From Coptis chinensis (taxonomy: Eukaryota > Streptophyta > Magnoliopsida > Ranunculales > Ranunculaceae): DNA of 64,000 nt. A program made the position numbers and the translations under genes. Under the pieces are notes generated by a model. It did no database searches, had not been told where the DNA came from, and worked only from the letters and a program-made list of their open reading frames with translations. The stretch covers positions 50,782,501-50,846,500 of the forward strand of contig CM027381.1 in the NCBI GenBank assembly GCA_015680905.1, given 5' to 3'. This document shows, piece after piece, positions 1-10,450 of the stretch. Positions within the stretch are counted from its first letter, which is position 1, and each line of letters begins with the position of its first letter.

Positions 1-839
1 ATTAGAAGTCTATTAAATTTAGAAGTCATTAGGAAGGAAAAAGTTTTATGCAATTACAAGTGTTTGTTCCAATTTCTAATTTCGATTTCAATTAGAAGTA
101 TGTTAATCTAATTTTAGGGAGGAATAGTTCTAAGAGTCTAGGTCTTAAGGGAAGTAGTTCTAATATAACTAATGATGGGGAGGTGGTGGTAAATAATTGA
201 AAAGGAAAGATTAAAAATACATTGTTTGACATTAAGGGGAGGTTTTCGGTTTTCGAGAAGTTCTTTGTTACGAGTATGTAGACCGCGCTATAGGTTTTTT
301 AAAGTCTTAACCCATCGCGCCAACAAAATAATCTATTACTATAAATATTCTCGTTTTTTGGTTTCTTATTCTAATTCAAAAAACATAGTATAAAACACCA
401 AGAGACTAATTATATAATTTCAATGATGCGAGTGAGGTTTTTCTAAATTTCAAAAAAAAATGGAACTCATTGTAATTTAAGTGATGTGAGGGAGGTTCTT
501 ATAAATTATTGTAAAAGGAGGGAGTTCATTGTAATTTATGTGACTTAAAGGAGGTGTTTCTAAATTGAGGGATTTTTTTTTATTGGATAGTGGGGAGAGG
601 GTTCCTAGAAAGTCGGCTATAAAATAGGTGTTTCTAATTATATAAATAGGGAAATAAAAAATTGCCCATTCGACAAAAGTGAAATCATTTATTTTTCTTA
701 TGACTAATTTTGAGTCGAACATTCTTATGGACATTGTGAAATCACATCCCGTTTTATTGGATTTGCTAGCTAGGCGATTGCTCCTGGAAAAAAGCCGCTG
801 GATTAATTTCATTCGTAGAAGGTAGGCTACAATCATATT

Positions 840-1034
840 TTGTTTTTGGAGGCAGGACTAAGCATTCCATGGATGCAGACTCAGTTGGCTTTCAATAAGG
901 ATCATCCACGGAGTTTAATCACCTTCGTGCGCAATATATTAACACATGTGAATGACAACCTAGGGTATATCCGATACAACGATGAGAAGAATGCAGATGA
1001 TTTTAAAGGCACATTTTCCAATCTCTTCGTATAA
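840..1034 (+). pseudogene. Possible fragment of an IRE1-type KEN RNase domain
   Basis: A 64-codon open frame. Its second half follows the spacing of the end of the KEN ribonuclease domain of plant IRE1-like kinases. A hydrophobic-basic run with VRN followed by H (residues about 29-36) resembles the LLRVIRNK..H helix. The last residues (DDFKGTFSNLF) resemble the PEGFDGYF..RFP end of that family. No kinase domain, start context or neighbouring exon is visible, so at best this is a detached relic. The match is by eye only and could be coincidence. Confidence 0.25.
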
Positions 1035-1175
1035 TAGTATTTCTATATCACCGGACTGCCCTTTTGGCTTCTGTGCTATTAGAATCTGGGAGAAGTTGTT
1101 GCGAACAGGATATATAAAAGGAGTGATCTTAAACTTTATGCTAAAATAAGCTAAGCAGTTAAAATCAGTTTTTGG

Positions 1176-1765
1176 AACTAATCGGTCGAGGAGCGATATG
1201 CGATTAATTGGTTAATCGGTTATATCGGATGTATATATTTGACACTTTCAAAATATATAATAATATAATCATACAAGATATTTCGAAATAGTTATCCGAG
1301 ATGCAACAAAAAATATCAAATTCTCATAATCATATCTAATCAATTCAATTTTAGAGAATTACAAAGATGCCAAACACAACAATTATGTTAAACATTTAAA
1401 AGAATAAAGAGAGAGAGAGAAGAGATAATATATATTAGAGAGAGATTACAATAATTAGTATATTTAACATTCGTTAAGAGAAGAAAATAAGTAAACTCTT
1501 AGCTTTGTGTGTTTATTAGGTTATATTATTATTAATACGGTTTAAAAATCCAATTTGTTAATTTTATGTATTTTTTTGGATGGGGAACCGATATTTTCAA
1601 TAATTTTTTTTCTCAGTTTAGTGAGAAATCGGTCATCTCGGCCGATTAATCGGTCAATTCGGTGATTAAATCGGTTAAGTGATCGAGAAAAGTTTAAAAA
1701 TCGGTAAAAACTAATTAGGTTACAAGCTATACGCGATTAATCGGCCGATATAACCGATATTGATA
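1176..1765. repeat. ATCGG/CGATAT-rich degenerate repeat
   Basis: Both ends are crowded with GATTAATCGG and ATCGGTTATATCGG words. ATCGGTTATATCGG near 1215-1230 has its reverse complement, CCGATATAACCGAT, near 1746-1760, so the block is partly inverted. The word style is like the foldback at 35874-36293, suggesting one repeat family. No target duplication was found and there is no coding content. Confidence 0.4.
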
Positions 1766-2563
1766 GCATAGAAAATAAGTGAGCATTCAAAATAATTTTA
1801 ACATAAAGGAAGTGTCTTATGTTTGATATGTATTTTTTTTTTATAGGATAATAGTACAGCTGGAGCCTTCCAGATAAAATTGCTTGGAGCGGAGCGCAAT
1901 AAAGTTTGAATGGTGGTGTTGTAGCAATGGAGTTATGCTATCAAGTAGTAGAAGTAGAAGCACAAGTACAAATAATTAGTGTGGATTAGATAATGCAGGA
2001 AATTCGATGAGTTTAAATTTGTTTTTTTAGTATATGGGTTGTTTTAAGTGGTAGAATTTTGAGACTAAGAGCATCTTTAGGAGAGACACTATCCTAGCAT
2101 CAAACACCAAATTTTCAATAATTTAGTGTTTTTTCATCTTCAGGAGAGACACATGTTGATGAAAACACGAAAAAATACCAAAGCAAACACCAAATCGGCC
2201 AAAATTTGGTGTTTGCTTTGGTACTGTATCAAATCTCTCTCGCTGTTTTGGCTAAACCGCGTGGTGTTTCGAACACCGCATGGGCTTGGGCTAGACAGTG
2301 GGATTCTATGGAACGGTGTTTTGAAAACCACACGGTTTATCCAAAACCGCGTGCGTGATATGAATAAAAATGATACCGAAATTAGGAACTGAACTTGAAT
2401 GATATCGGAATGAAGAATTGTACTTGAATTATAATGTCGAAATATATGATTATGTATCTACTAAGAATGAATTGTACAATTGTTTGAGAATGGAAATGAT
2501 ACTAGGAATTAATTATACTCCGCTCATGTTACATATTCTTATACATCTCATATTACATAAAAT

Positions 2564-2799
2564 TTATTTAGCTCTCTTCTTACGCCCCTTACCACTCGAT
2601 GACTCTCCTCTTTACATTTGGATGCTCCGCTGCTCCTCTAAGTTCCTAACCTGATAACCAAGATCTTCTCTGTCTCTACGAAGGTTAACTACCTCAGCCT
2701 GAAGTTCCTCATATCCCTAATGTTGTTGCGTGTACACCTGTTGAATATCCTCATACGCATTTCGAGTCTCGTCATACACACGTTGGGATTGCTGATATG
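2564..2799 (-). pseudogene. 3' exon of the element-1 PMD gene (coiled coil and basic tail)
   Basis: Read on the minus strand, this exon encodes a heptad-like, Q/E/R-rich coiled coil (YEELQAEVVNLRRDRE..) and ends in a lysine/arginine tail (GKGRKKRAK) before a TAA at 2564-2566. It has two in-frame stops. The second PMD gene in this window (27923-30231) ends in the same way, with a DLQRQIDEL coiled coil and an RRSSRQRRR tail, which ties this piece to the PMD gene at 17304-19155. Tat-1 inserted at 2800 inside it. The coiled coil and tail suggest dimerisation and nucleic-acid or nuclear targeting, by inference only. Confidence 0.6.
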
Positions 2800-3384
2800 T
2801 GTACGTACCTCCACATTCGTACCCTGGCTAATGAATTCATTAGGGACTTAGTCTTTATATTAAGTCTAAGTGACCGATCCTCGGTTACCTAGTCGGCTTA
2901 CAGTTCCAGTTAGCCACTTGGACGGCTCACATGTCCACTTAGCCACCTGGACAGCTCACAGCTCTAGTTAGCCACTTGGACGGCTCATATGTCCACTTAG
3001 CCACCTGGACGGCTCACAGCTCTAGTTAGCCACTTGGACGGCTCACATGTCTACTTAGCCACCTGGACGGCTCACAGCTCTAGTTAGCCACTTAGACGGC
3101 TCACGTGTGAAGTAGACATCTGGACGACCCAGTCAGTCACCTAAGCCGGTCACATGTTCAGTTAACCAGTCCTATCTAGTAAGAGTCCCTGTGCTCTCAG
3201 GACTCTTATTTTCTATTTCTATAAATAGGACTCTTCACTTAACAAATAACTACGTTTTTAGAGACTTGATTATGGAAACATATTCTGGATACGTAGGCAG
3301 CCATTAAAGGCACAGTCTCATTCTTTATACAACATCTCCCCTTGCAGATTCAATAGTGTGTCTGGGTGAATTCTTACCCAAACA
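2800..3384 (+). repeat. Tat-1 5' LTR
   Basis: Begins TGTACGTACCTCCACATT and ends CCCAAACA just before the primer site. The first 100 bases recur almost exactly at 15357. Inside, 2890-3110 is an array of 29-bp units in which two types alternate (one with CTCTAGTTAGCCAC, one with TGTCCACTTAGCCAC), both ending GGACGGCTCA. Towards the 3' end is GGATACGTAGGCAGCC, a word seen in many plant gypsy LTRs. A TATA-like TATAAATAGGAC at about 3220-3231 probably marks the promoter. Confidence 0.85.
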
Positions 3385-3388
3385 TAAT

Positions 3389-3403
3389 TGGCGCCGTCTG
3401 TGG
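3389..3403 (+). other. Tat-1 primer binding site
   Basis: TGGCGCCGTCTGTGG starts four bases after the LTR end. TGGCGCC primer sites are typical of Tat/Athila-type plant gypsy elements and are thought to pair with the 3' end of a host tRNA. The same 15 bases occur at the equivalent place in Tat-2 (52242-52256). Confidence 0.8.
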
Positions 3404-3450
3404 TTCTTATTAACGTTCTCTCTTCCACGTATCTCTCTCAATCTTTGTCA

Positions 3451-5714
3451 ATGGCTACTATAACAAGATCTCTAGCGAACAAGCAAGCAAGAGCACAACC
3501 ATCCGAGGGAAACAATCAACAAAATGCTGAAGTTCGTGTCGATCAAGTTGCATCAAACCAACAAGCTCCACCTTTGTTGCTTCCAGTACCAAGACAGCGA
3601 AGATCTAAATTTCCATGGTCACAGGCTCCAGTATCTTCTCCTCCTAATGATACAAATTCGCCAGATGCAGATCTAGATGCAGATCCAGATGCAGATGCCA
3701 ATATGGTTGCAGATCCAAATGATATGGACACAGGGGATGAAGAAATGACTTTGGAGGCTCTGCGTAACAAATTTAGAAGGGAAAAGGAGCATAACGTGGA
3801 CTTGCAGAAGCAAATAAATGAAGGGAAGCAAGTACAGATAGACAACAATGATACTGCTTCATCTATTCCATCAAGAATCCTAAGATCTGGAGAAAACCGC
3901 ATTATATTCCACCGCTTGCAAAGCAATAGCGAAAGATTCCGAACCACTGATGCTGTCCCTGAAAATCGACCAAATCAATCCAAGCCAAGAAATATTTCAA
4001 CCAATTTATTAAGGCGATGATTAAAGACTCCTAATGTCAATGGTCGTAATAGCAGGCGTGATAGACAACAACACAGGTCACATACCAGTCGTCGTATACC
4101 AAGGGAGTGTGATTCACAGGTCACAAGCACATACCAAGGGAGTGTGATTCACACCCAACAAGCTACCAACCATACTACCGAGGTAATACAAAACTCGTTA
4201 GCCAGGATAGCAACACATTACGGCGGTCAGATCGGATGATACCACCCAACATTGGAACTCCCTTGGGGCAATCGAGCTGTGACCTCAGGCAAGATCTGAA
4301 TCACGATCTAAGACTTGACTTGAACGAAAGGAATCAGTGCAGAAGACAACTGGAAGACCGACATAGAGATAACACTCATCATATAGATTACTCTCCAGTG
4401 CACTGAGATATTTCAAACTTCCGTCATAGGTCTCGCAGTCCAGTGCACCCAAGGTTTCCAGATATGGGCAACAACTGGGGGCAGGTGCATGTGACACAAG
4501 GTCAAGAAGTTCAACCACAAATCGTCCATCACCAAACAAATGCAGGAATAACATATACTGAACAGCAGATTAAAGACATCGTTAAAAAGGCAATGAATAA
4601 TACTGATCAAAAGGAAAAACATTGGAAAGACTTAGCCGTAAATGAAGACATAGTTGGACGTTTTTCCTGGCGTATACAAAATGCAGAACATCAGGAAGGT
4701 TTCAAACAGCCAGAGTTGCCTAAGTACGATGAAATAGAAGGTGATCCAAACAACTATGTTATGGAGTTCAAAAGCAGGCTAGTTCTTTGGCGTAAGGATG
4801 ACGGTCTCTTGTGCAAACTTTTTTCGGCAACCCTAAAAGGGGAAGCTTTGCGATGGCTATCGGAAATTCCAGCTAGATCTATCGAATCTTTCCAGGAATT
4901 AGCAGATCAGTTCACAGATCGATTTCAACATAATTGAACTCATCCTAAAGATTTCAATATCTTGCTAAACACAAAACAACAGAAGGATGAAACACTTGCA
5001 AAATTCATTGTCCGATTTCGCCAAATCCAAGCAGGTGTCACAAATGTGCCAGCTATGATGATCATTCACGCATTCAAAGAAGCTCTCCGTTTTGATACTA
5101 ACGGAATATATAACTCACTGGTAAGAGATCCTCCCCAGACAAAATTTGACTTGTTCACACGAACGCTACAGTTCATCAATGTTGAAATAGATGCGGCAGC
5201 ACGAACTTCAAGGGACAAAGATTTTAGAGGAAAAGAATCTACATATACCAAAAGCAAGCAGAAACAAAGCACAATGGAAACTCAACAACCGAAGCAGGAT
5301 CTTAAAAAGACCAACAATTTTTGTGAAAAAATGAAGCTCACTCCACTGAATACCAAATATGCCTCAATCTATGAGAAGATTAAAAGTCGCAATCTTCTTT
5401 TCCCTCCAATGCCTTTACCCGAAGGTACAAAGTCTACGCGTGATAAAAATCTATGGTGTCTTTTCCACAATGACTTTGGTCACGAAACTGAACAATGCAG
5501 ATCCTTACGAGGAAAGATACAAAAGCTAGTAGATAAGGGACAGGTAAAGGAATTCTTAAGCACTAAAAGTGTTCAACAGAATTTGTCAATCTCAGGTTAC
5601 AACGTCATCAAAGCTGGTCACACCAGAATCAATGACGTGTCACGCACAAAACAAAAATGTGAGCAAAGAGAAAAGTTAGGATTTTTACGTGAGTTATATC
5701 ACATAAATATATAG
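3451..5714 (+). pseudogene. gag: Tat-1 gag
   Basis: The probable start is ATG at 3451 (MATITRSL), in the same GTCA-ATGGCT context as Tat-2. The reading is broken by a stop at 4018, further damage to about 4440, and a TGA at 4935 where Tat-2 has tryptophan. Residues in 4443-4937 and 4962-5260 form the retrotransposon gag core (YVMEFKSRL, GEALRWLSEIP, F..RF). A CxFHxxxGHxTEQC zinc-binding motif lies near 5459-5500. A local duplication (ACCAAGGGAGTGTGATTCAC twice) sits at about 4099-4152. Gag forms the particle that packages element RNA. Confidence 0.8.
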
Positions 5715-5850
5715 CTTCGATTTTATTGAAGGAACTCGCATAGAAACAATCGAACCAAACCCACTGTGTTTTACTGACAGAGACCTAATTGGCATCCATC
5801 ACCCTCATTACAATGTCATCGTTATCACAGCTTACATTGGTTTATGGCGA

Positions 5851-6306
5851 GTGCAGCTTGTCATGATAGACACTGGAAGTTCTGCTAGTGTAATTTTTGC
5901 AAATTGTTACAATGACATGAAACTTTCAGACAATTTGATTGTCACAGATAACAACCCAATAATCGGTTTTGATGGAACAGCAACAACTCCAGTCGGAAGA
6001 GTTTCTTTACCAGTCAAACTAATGGATAAGGTGGTCAACATTGATTTTCTTTTAATAAACTGCAAATCTTCCTACAATGCAATTTTAGGTAGGGATTGGC
6101 TCCATTGTATGGGTGTTGTTGTCTCTACCCTCCACCAAGCAGTGAAATTTCCATCTCTAGACAAAATTTGCAAAATACGAAGAGATCAGATGGCTTCTAG
6201 CCGTTGTCACGAAAAAATATTAGATGATTACTGTCAATCTGATATGCATGGAAACATAATTTTAAGCAATTCACAAGAAGTCATTCAAGCACAATCCGCA
6301 CCATAA
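5851..6306 (+). pseudogene. Tat-1 aspartic protease
   Basis: A retropepsin-type domain. The catalytic motif DTGSSAS is at residues about 7-13 of the open frame, and FLLINC..YNAILGRDWLH near the C-terminus is the usual Tat protease ending. It would cut the Gag-Pol polyprotein. The domain itself reads intact, but the frames on either side are separated from it by stops, so it is a fossil part of a broken polyprotein. Confidence 0.8.
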
Positions 6307-6438
6307 ATAATCTATTCCTCCATATCATCAAGTGAAGGACCACCGACTATAGACCACCTTTTAGAAGTTCAAATTGGAGAGTCTAGCAAAGAAACAACCT
6401 TCATATCAGCCGAGCTATCAGAAAATGAACAAAGGGAA

Positions 6439-7761
6439 ATGGTTACTCTACTCAGAAAGAACAAGAGCATTTTTGCTTGGTCTTTGGAGCAAATGCCAGG
6501 TATACACCCAAATGTTGCCTGTCACAAGCTTGACATTGATACAAGTGTTAAGCCTGTACGACAAAAGCCCAGACGTATGGGTCCTGATAGAAAGCTAAAG
6601 GTTAAAGAAGAGATTGATCATTTACTCTCTGTCAATTTTATTTGCCCAATTTCATACCCTAGATGGTTGTCCAACGTGGCAGCAGTGCCGAAGAGGAATG
6701 GCAAGATGAGAGTATGCATCGATTTCACCAATCTTAACAAAGCATGCCCTATACATCCATTCCCTCTTCCGTGGATATCAGAACTTGTTGATGCTACATC
6801 CGGATTTCCACGCTTATCATTTATGGACGCTTCTTCAGGATACTATCAGATCCGTTTATGCGGTGAAGATCGAGGGAATTAACATCATTCATAACTGATC
6901 AAGGTATTTTTTGCTATCAAGTGATGCCTTTCAGGTTGAAGAATGCTGGCGCCACTTACCAACAAATGATCAATACTATATTTGGAGACATGCTAGACAA
7001 GATTATGGAAGCATACATTGACGATATGGTTGTTAAATCCAAAATCAGTAGTGATCATCTGGTAGATTTACAAGAAGTATTCACAAGAGTGGAAAAGTTT
7101 AATATGCAGCTCAATCCTTCAAAATGCTCTTTTGGCTTGATCTCAGGAAAGTTCTTGGGTTACTTGATAACTCGCAGAGGAATTGAAGCAAACCCTGAAC
7201 AAATCAGAGCAATCCTTGATATGTCATCACCAAAGAAAAAGAAGGAGATACAACAACTCACGGGGCGCCTGGCAGCAATAAATCGTTTCATCTCTAAATA
7301 TTATGATAAATGTCGTCCTTTCTTTCAGACGTTAAAAGACTCAGCATTATGGAATGATGAGTGTGAAAATGCCTTAGTCAATTAAAAAATATCTGATTTC
7401 ACCTCCCATTCTGGCTAGTCCAGCTACAGGGGAACCTGTAGGAATTTACTTGGCTGCCACAGACATGGCGATAAGTGCCGTTTTGTTTGTTGATGGCGAA
7501 GATGGCCATCCAATTTTTTTCATTAGCAAAACTCTAATTGGGGCGGAAACTAGATATTCAAGAATTGAGAAAATTGCTCTCGCTTTGGTTCACTCTGCAA
7601 GATGCCTTAAGCCGTACTTTCAAGGACGATTGGTCAAGGTATACACTGAGTACCCCCTTCGCAAAGTGCTCCATAATGCACAAGAGTCAAATAGACTGGC
7701 TGAATGGGAAAGTTATTTGAGTGCATATAGCATTACTTTCGAACTGCGCACGCATCTTTGA
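6439..7761 (+). pseudogene. Tat-1 reverse transcriptase and RNase H
   Basis: The reverse transcriptase starts with the conserved QKPRRMGPDRKLKVKEEID segment and continues with MRVCIDFTNLNKACP and FMDASSGYYQI. A frameshift with a stop occurs at about 6870-6882. The second part (6921-7385) holds the catalytic YIDDM box and the thumb region. The RNase H part (7385-7761) has KTL..AETRYS.IEK and the LKPYF helix, then a frame change. It would copy element RNA into DNA. At least two breaks make it inactive as it stands. Confidence 0.85.
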
Positions 7762-8426
7762 TGTCGGATTTTCCAATCGATGATATGGTCCCTAAAAATA
7801 ATCAAGACGAAAGCCTATCCATTGATGAGGCAACAATTAGGGGCGGGCAGGTACCATCCACATCTATTACCCTGTCTTTAGATGTCTGGATAGTCTACAC
7901 AGACGGTTCACATAACAAGTTTGGATCTGGGCTCGGGTGTGTTTTTATTAAGCCTGATGATTCAGTAATTGAGCGCTCAGTTCGTTTCGGTTTCATAGCA
8001 TCTAACAATGCAGCAGAATATGAAGCAGTCCTTTATGCCATGCGTACCACTTTAGAATTTAACGTTCGAAAGCTTCAGGTTTTTACAGACTCTCGATTAG
8101 TAGCAAGTCAATTTGAAGGCTCTTTTGAAGCACGGGATGATAAGATGGCAACATATCTAGACTTAATCCATAGGCTTGCTCGTCAATTTGATGACATTTC
8201 AATCATTCAAAGACCTCGAAACGACATAAGACATGCAGACGCCTTAGCATACCTCTCTGCAGCAATCGCTATTGATGGACCAAGAAACGTCAGCATTGAC
8301 TTCCAACAAGACCCTAGTATTGACTTGTCAGTTGAGCAGCTCACTGACATATACATTAACGCGTGTTGTTTTTTCACTGCTTCTTCAGAGCCATCACCTT
8401 CAAGTATTCATGTTGTGAACACCTGA
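7758..8426 (+). pseudogene. Tat-1 second (archaeal-type) RNase H
   Basis: A separate RNase H domain, with YTDGSHNKFGSGLG at residues about 53-66, NNAAEYEAVLYAM as the glutamate helix, FTDSRLVASQ as the third acidic site and RHADALAYLS at the end. This extra RNase H between the usual RNase H and integrase is diagnostic of the Tat clade. The domain reads without a break in a 222-codon frame. It probably helps remove template RNA during reverse transcription. Confidence 0.85.
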
Positions 8427-8475
8427 AAAAGAAAGTATGACAATGATGACGTTTTGTTGCCTAACAAATTAAACA

Positions 8476-9861
8476 GTGACTCCCTGCCAGATGGAGGGAT
8501 GTGTACGTACTGAAGGAAATGACACAGAAATTGTTCAAAGTGACCAGAATGTCGACAAATCAACAGAGGAGCCACACGTCTTGAATCTACCTATGTTAGA
8601 AGCACTAACTGAAGACTGGCGAACCCCATTAATTACCTTTCTGAGCAACGACATCATCCCTTCAAACCCCAAACTCGCTGAAACGGTCAAGCGAGATGCT
8701 TGGAAATTTGTAATAGTATTTTCATCAAATTGTGTTCTACAATTGTACAGAAAATGACATCCCTTGTCTCCCATGCTTAGATGCCTCACCAAAACCGAAG
8801 GTCTACTTGTGTTGCAAGAAATTCATGCAGGCATTTGTGGTAATCACGCCGCTGGTCAAAATTTAGCTCATAAAGCAATGACACAGGGATATTGGTGGCC
8901 TCGTATGCAGCTAGATGCCAAACATATTTCTCAGACATGCGTTCCTTGTCAGAAGCACTACAACATAGGCATTCTACTTACCACAAAATTACATCCAATT
9001 TTTTCTCCATAGCCATTTGCAAAGTGGGGTTTAGACATCATCGGCCCTTTCCCTAGAGCTCCAGGAAATGTGCGTTTCTTACTGGTTGCTACAGATTACT
9101 TTACTAAATGGGCAGAAGTACAACCCTTAGTGCATATTCAAGCTTCCGATGTCAAGCGCTTTTTGTGGAAAGATATAGTTTGTCGTTTTGGCATCCCTGC
9201 TGAGTTAATATCTGATAATGGCAAGCAGTTTGATGCAACCGAAATACACAATTTCTGCGCCAGTCTCCATATCCAGCATAATTTTTCTGCTCCATATCAT
9301 CCTCAAGCTAACGGACAAGCTGAAGCAACAAACAAGTCTATCCTAGCTATCCTTAAACGTCGTCTAGAACAAGCTAAGGGGAAATGGACAAGAGAACTAC
9401 CAGGCGTGCTTTGGGCATACAGAACCACTCCAAAACCCTCAACCGATTTGTCCCCATTTAACTTGGCTTATGGTGCGGACGCAATCTTACCTACTGAAAT
9501 ATTTGATGAGACGACTCGCACCGCTGCAATTAAAGCTGGTTGTAATGACAAAATGGTGACTCACTCTAAAGCCAATTTAGATGAAATTCATGAAGAAAGT
9601 ATAGCTCGTCTACTCCACTACTAGGCTTCAATGAAAAGACAGTATGACAAGAAACTTTGCCTAAAAGTTTTCCAAGAAGGAGATTGGGTGTTATGCAAAA
9701 AACCTAAAATCATCGACATGGGGAAGCTATGTGAAAATTGGGAAGGACCATTTGTGGTTGATCATCTTGCCTCGAAAGGATCATATTTCCTTCACACCAT
9801 TTCGGGAACACCTTTCCCAAAACCATGGAATGCACTCCATCTTAGGCATTTTTATCGTTAG
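8476..9861 (+). pseudogene. Tat-1 linker and integrase
   Basis: A linker with TEDWRTPLITFL and VKRDAWKFV leads to the HHCC zinc domain (CGNHAAGQNLAHKAMTQGYW..C..C, about 8840-8960). A stop at 9010 is followed by the catalytic core: ATDYFTKWAE (first D), ISDNGKQFD (second D), NGQAEATNKS (E). A stop lies at 9622, and a C-terminal domain (9631-9861) ends PWNALHLRHFYR. The enzyme would join element DNA to the genome. Three stops separate the parts. Confidence 0.85.
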
Positions 9862-10055
9862 GTTCTGTTTGGTACTTACCATATTAATAAATTAATTGTT
9901 TCGTTTTCTAGTTTTCATGGTTCATTGGAAAATGCCATCGTACATCTTTTCATGTTTACTCAACATATCAATGATTAATAAAAGTTCATTTGTTAGCATT
10001 TATTTCGATCACCGCTTACACTTCGGGGTATATATTATTACTATTTTTGTTATTA

Positions 10056-10450
10056 TCAGAGTTTGCGTTTGCGATACCAAACTCTGTGCATTCAAAGTCA
10101 TGGAGTTTGTGTTTGCGATACCAAAATCTGTGCATTCAAAGTCATGGAGTTTGCATTTGCGATACCAAACTCTGTGCATTCAAAGTCATGGAGTTTGCGT
10201 TTGCGATACCAAACTCTGTGCATTCCAAGACATGGAGTTTGCGTTTGCGATACCAAACTCTGTGCATTCAAAGTCATGGAGTTTGGGTTTACAATACCAA
10301 ACTTTGTGCATTCAAAGTCATGGAGTTTGTGTTTGCGATACCAAACTCTATGCATACAAAGTCATGAAGTTTGCGTTTGCGATACCAAACTTTATGCATC
10401 CATATCATGGAATCTGTATTTGCAGTAACAAACTGTATACATTCAAGCCA
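10056..10450 (+). repeat. 44-bp tandem array downstream of Tat-1 pol
   Basis: About nine head-to-tail units of 44 bp with consensus words TTTGCGATACCAAACTC and GTGCATTCAAAGTCATGG. The middle copies are nearly identical and the last ones decay. Because 44 is not a multiple of three, all three forward frames stay open by chance; the resulting overlapping open frames are not genes. Tandem arrays in the 3' untranslated region are known in Tat-type elements and can seed satellites. Confidence 0.9.

Larger units (their letters stand above)
1..2065. other. Anonymous left-flank DNA
   Basis: AT-rich DNA with no convincing complete gene. It holds a possible fragment of an RNase domain at 840-1034 and an ATCGG-rich repeat at 1176-1765, both listed separately, and a short GA-rich stretch near 1407-1445. 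An open frame on the minus strand at 477-836 has no recognisable domain and is probably chance. Nothing else is seen. Confidence 0.5.

Noticed and set aside
3389-3403. tRNA gene at the primer binding sites
   Set aside because: Only the 15-18 bases complementary to a tRNA end are present; there is no cloverleaf. The same holds for 47895 and 52242. No tRNA or rRNA gene was seen in the window.
10056-10450. CRISPR-like array
   Set aside because: Units are contiguous with no unique spacers, the genome is a plant, and the array lies in a retrotransposon 3' region. The same applies to 58725-59185.
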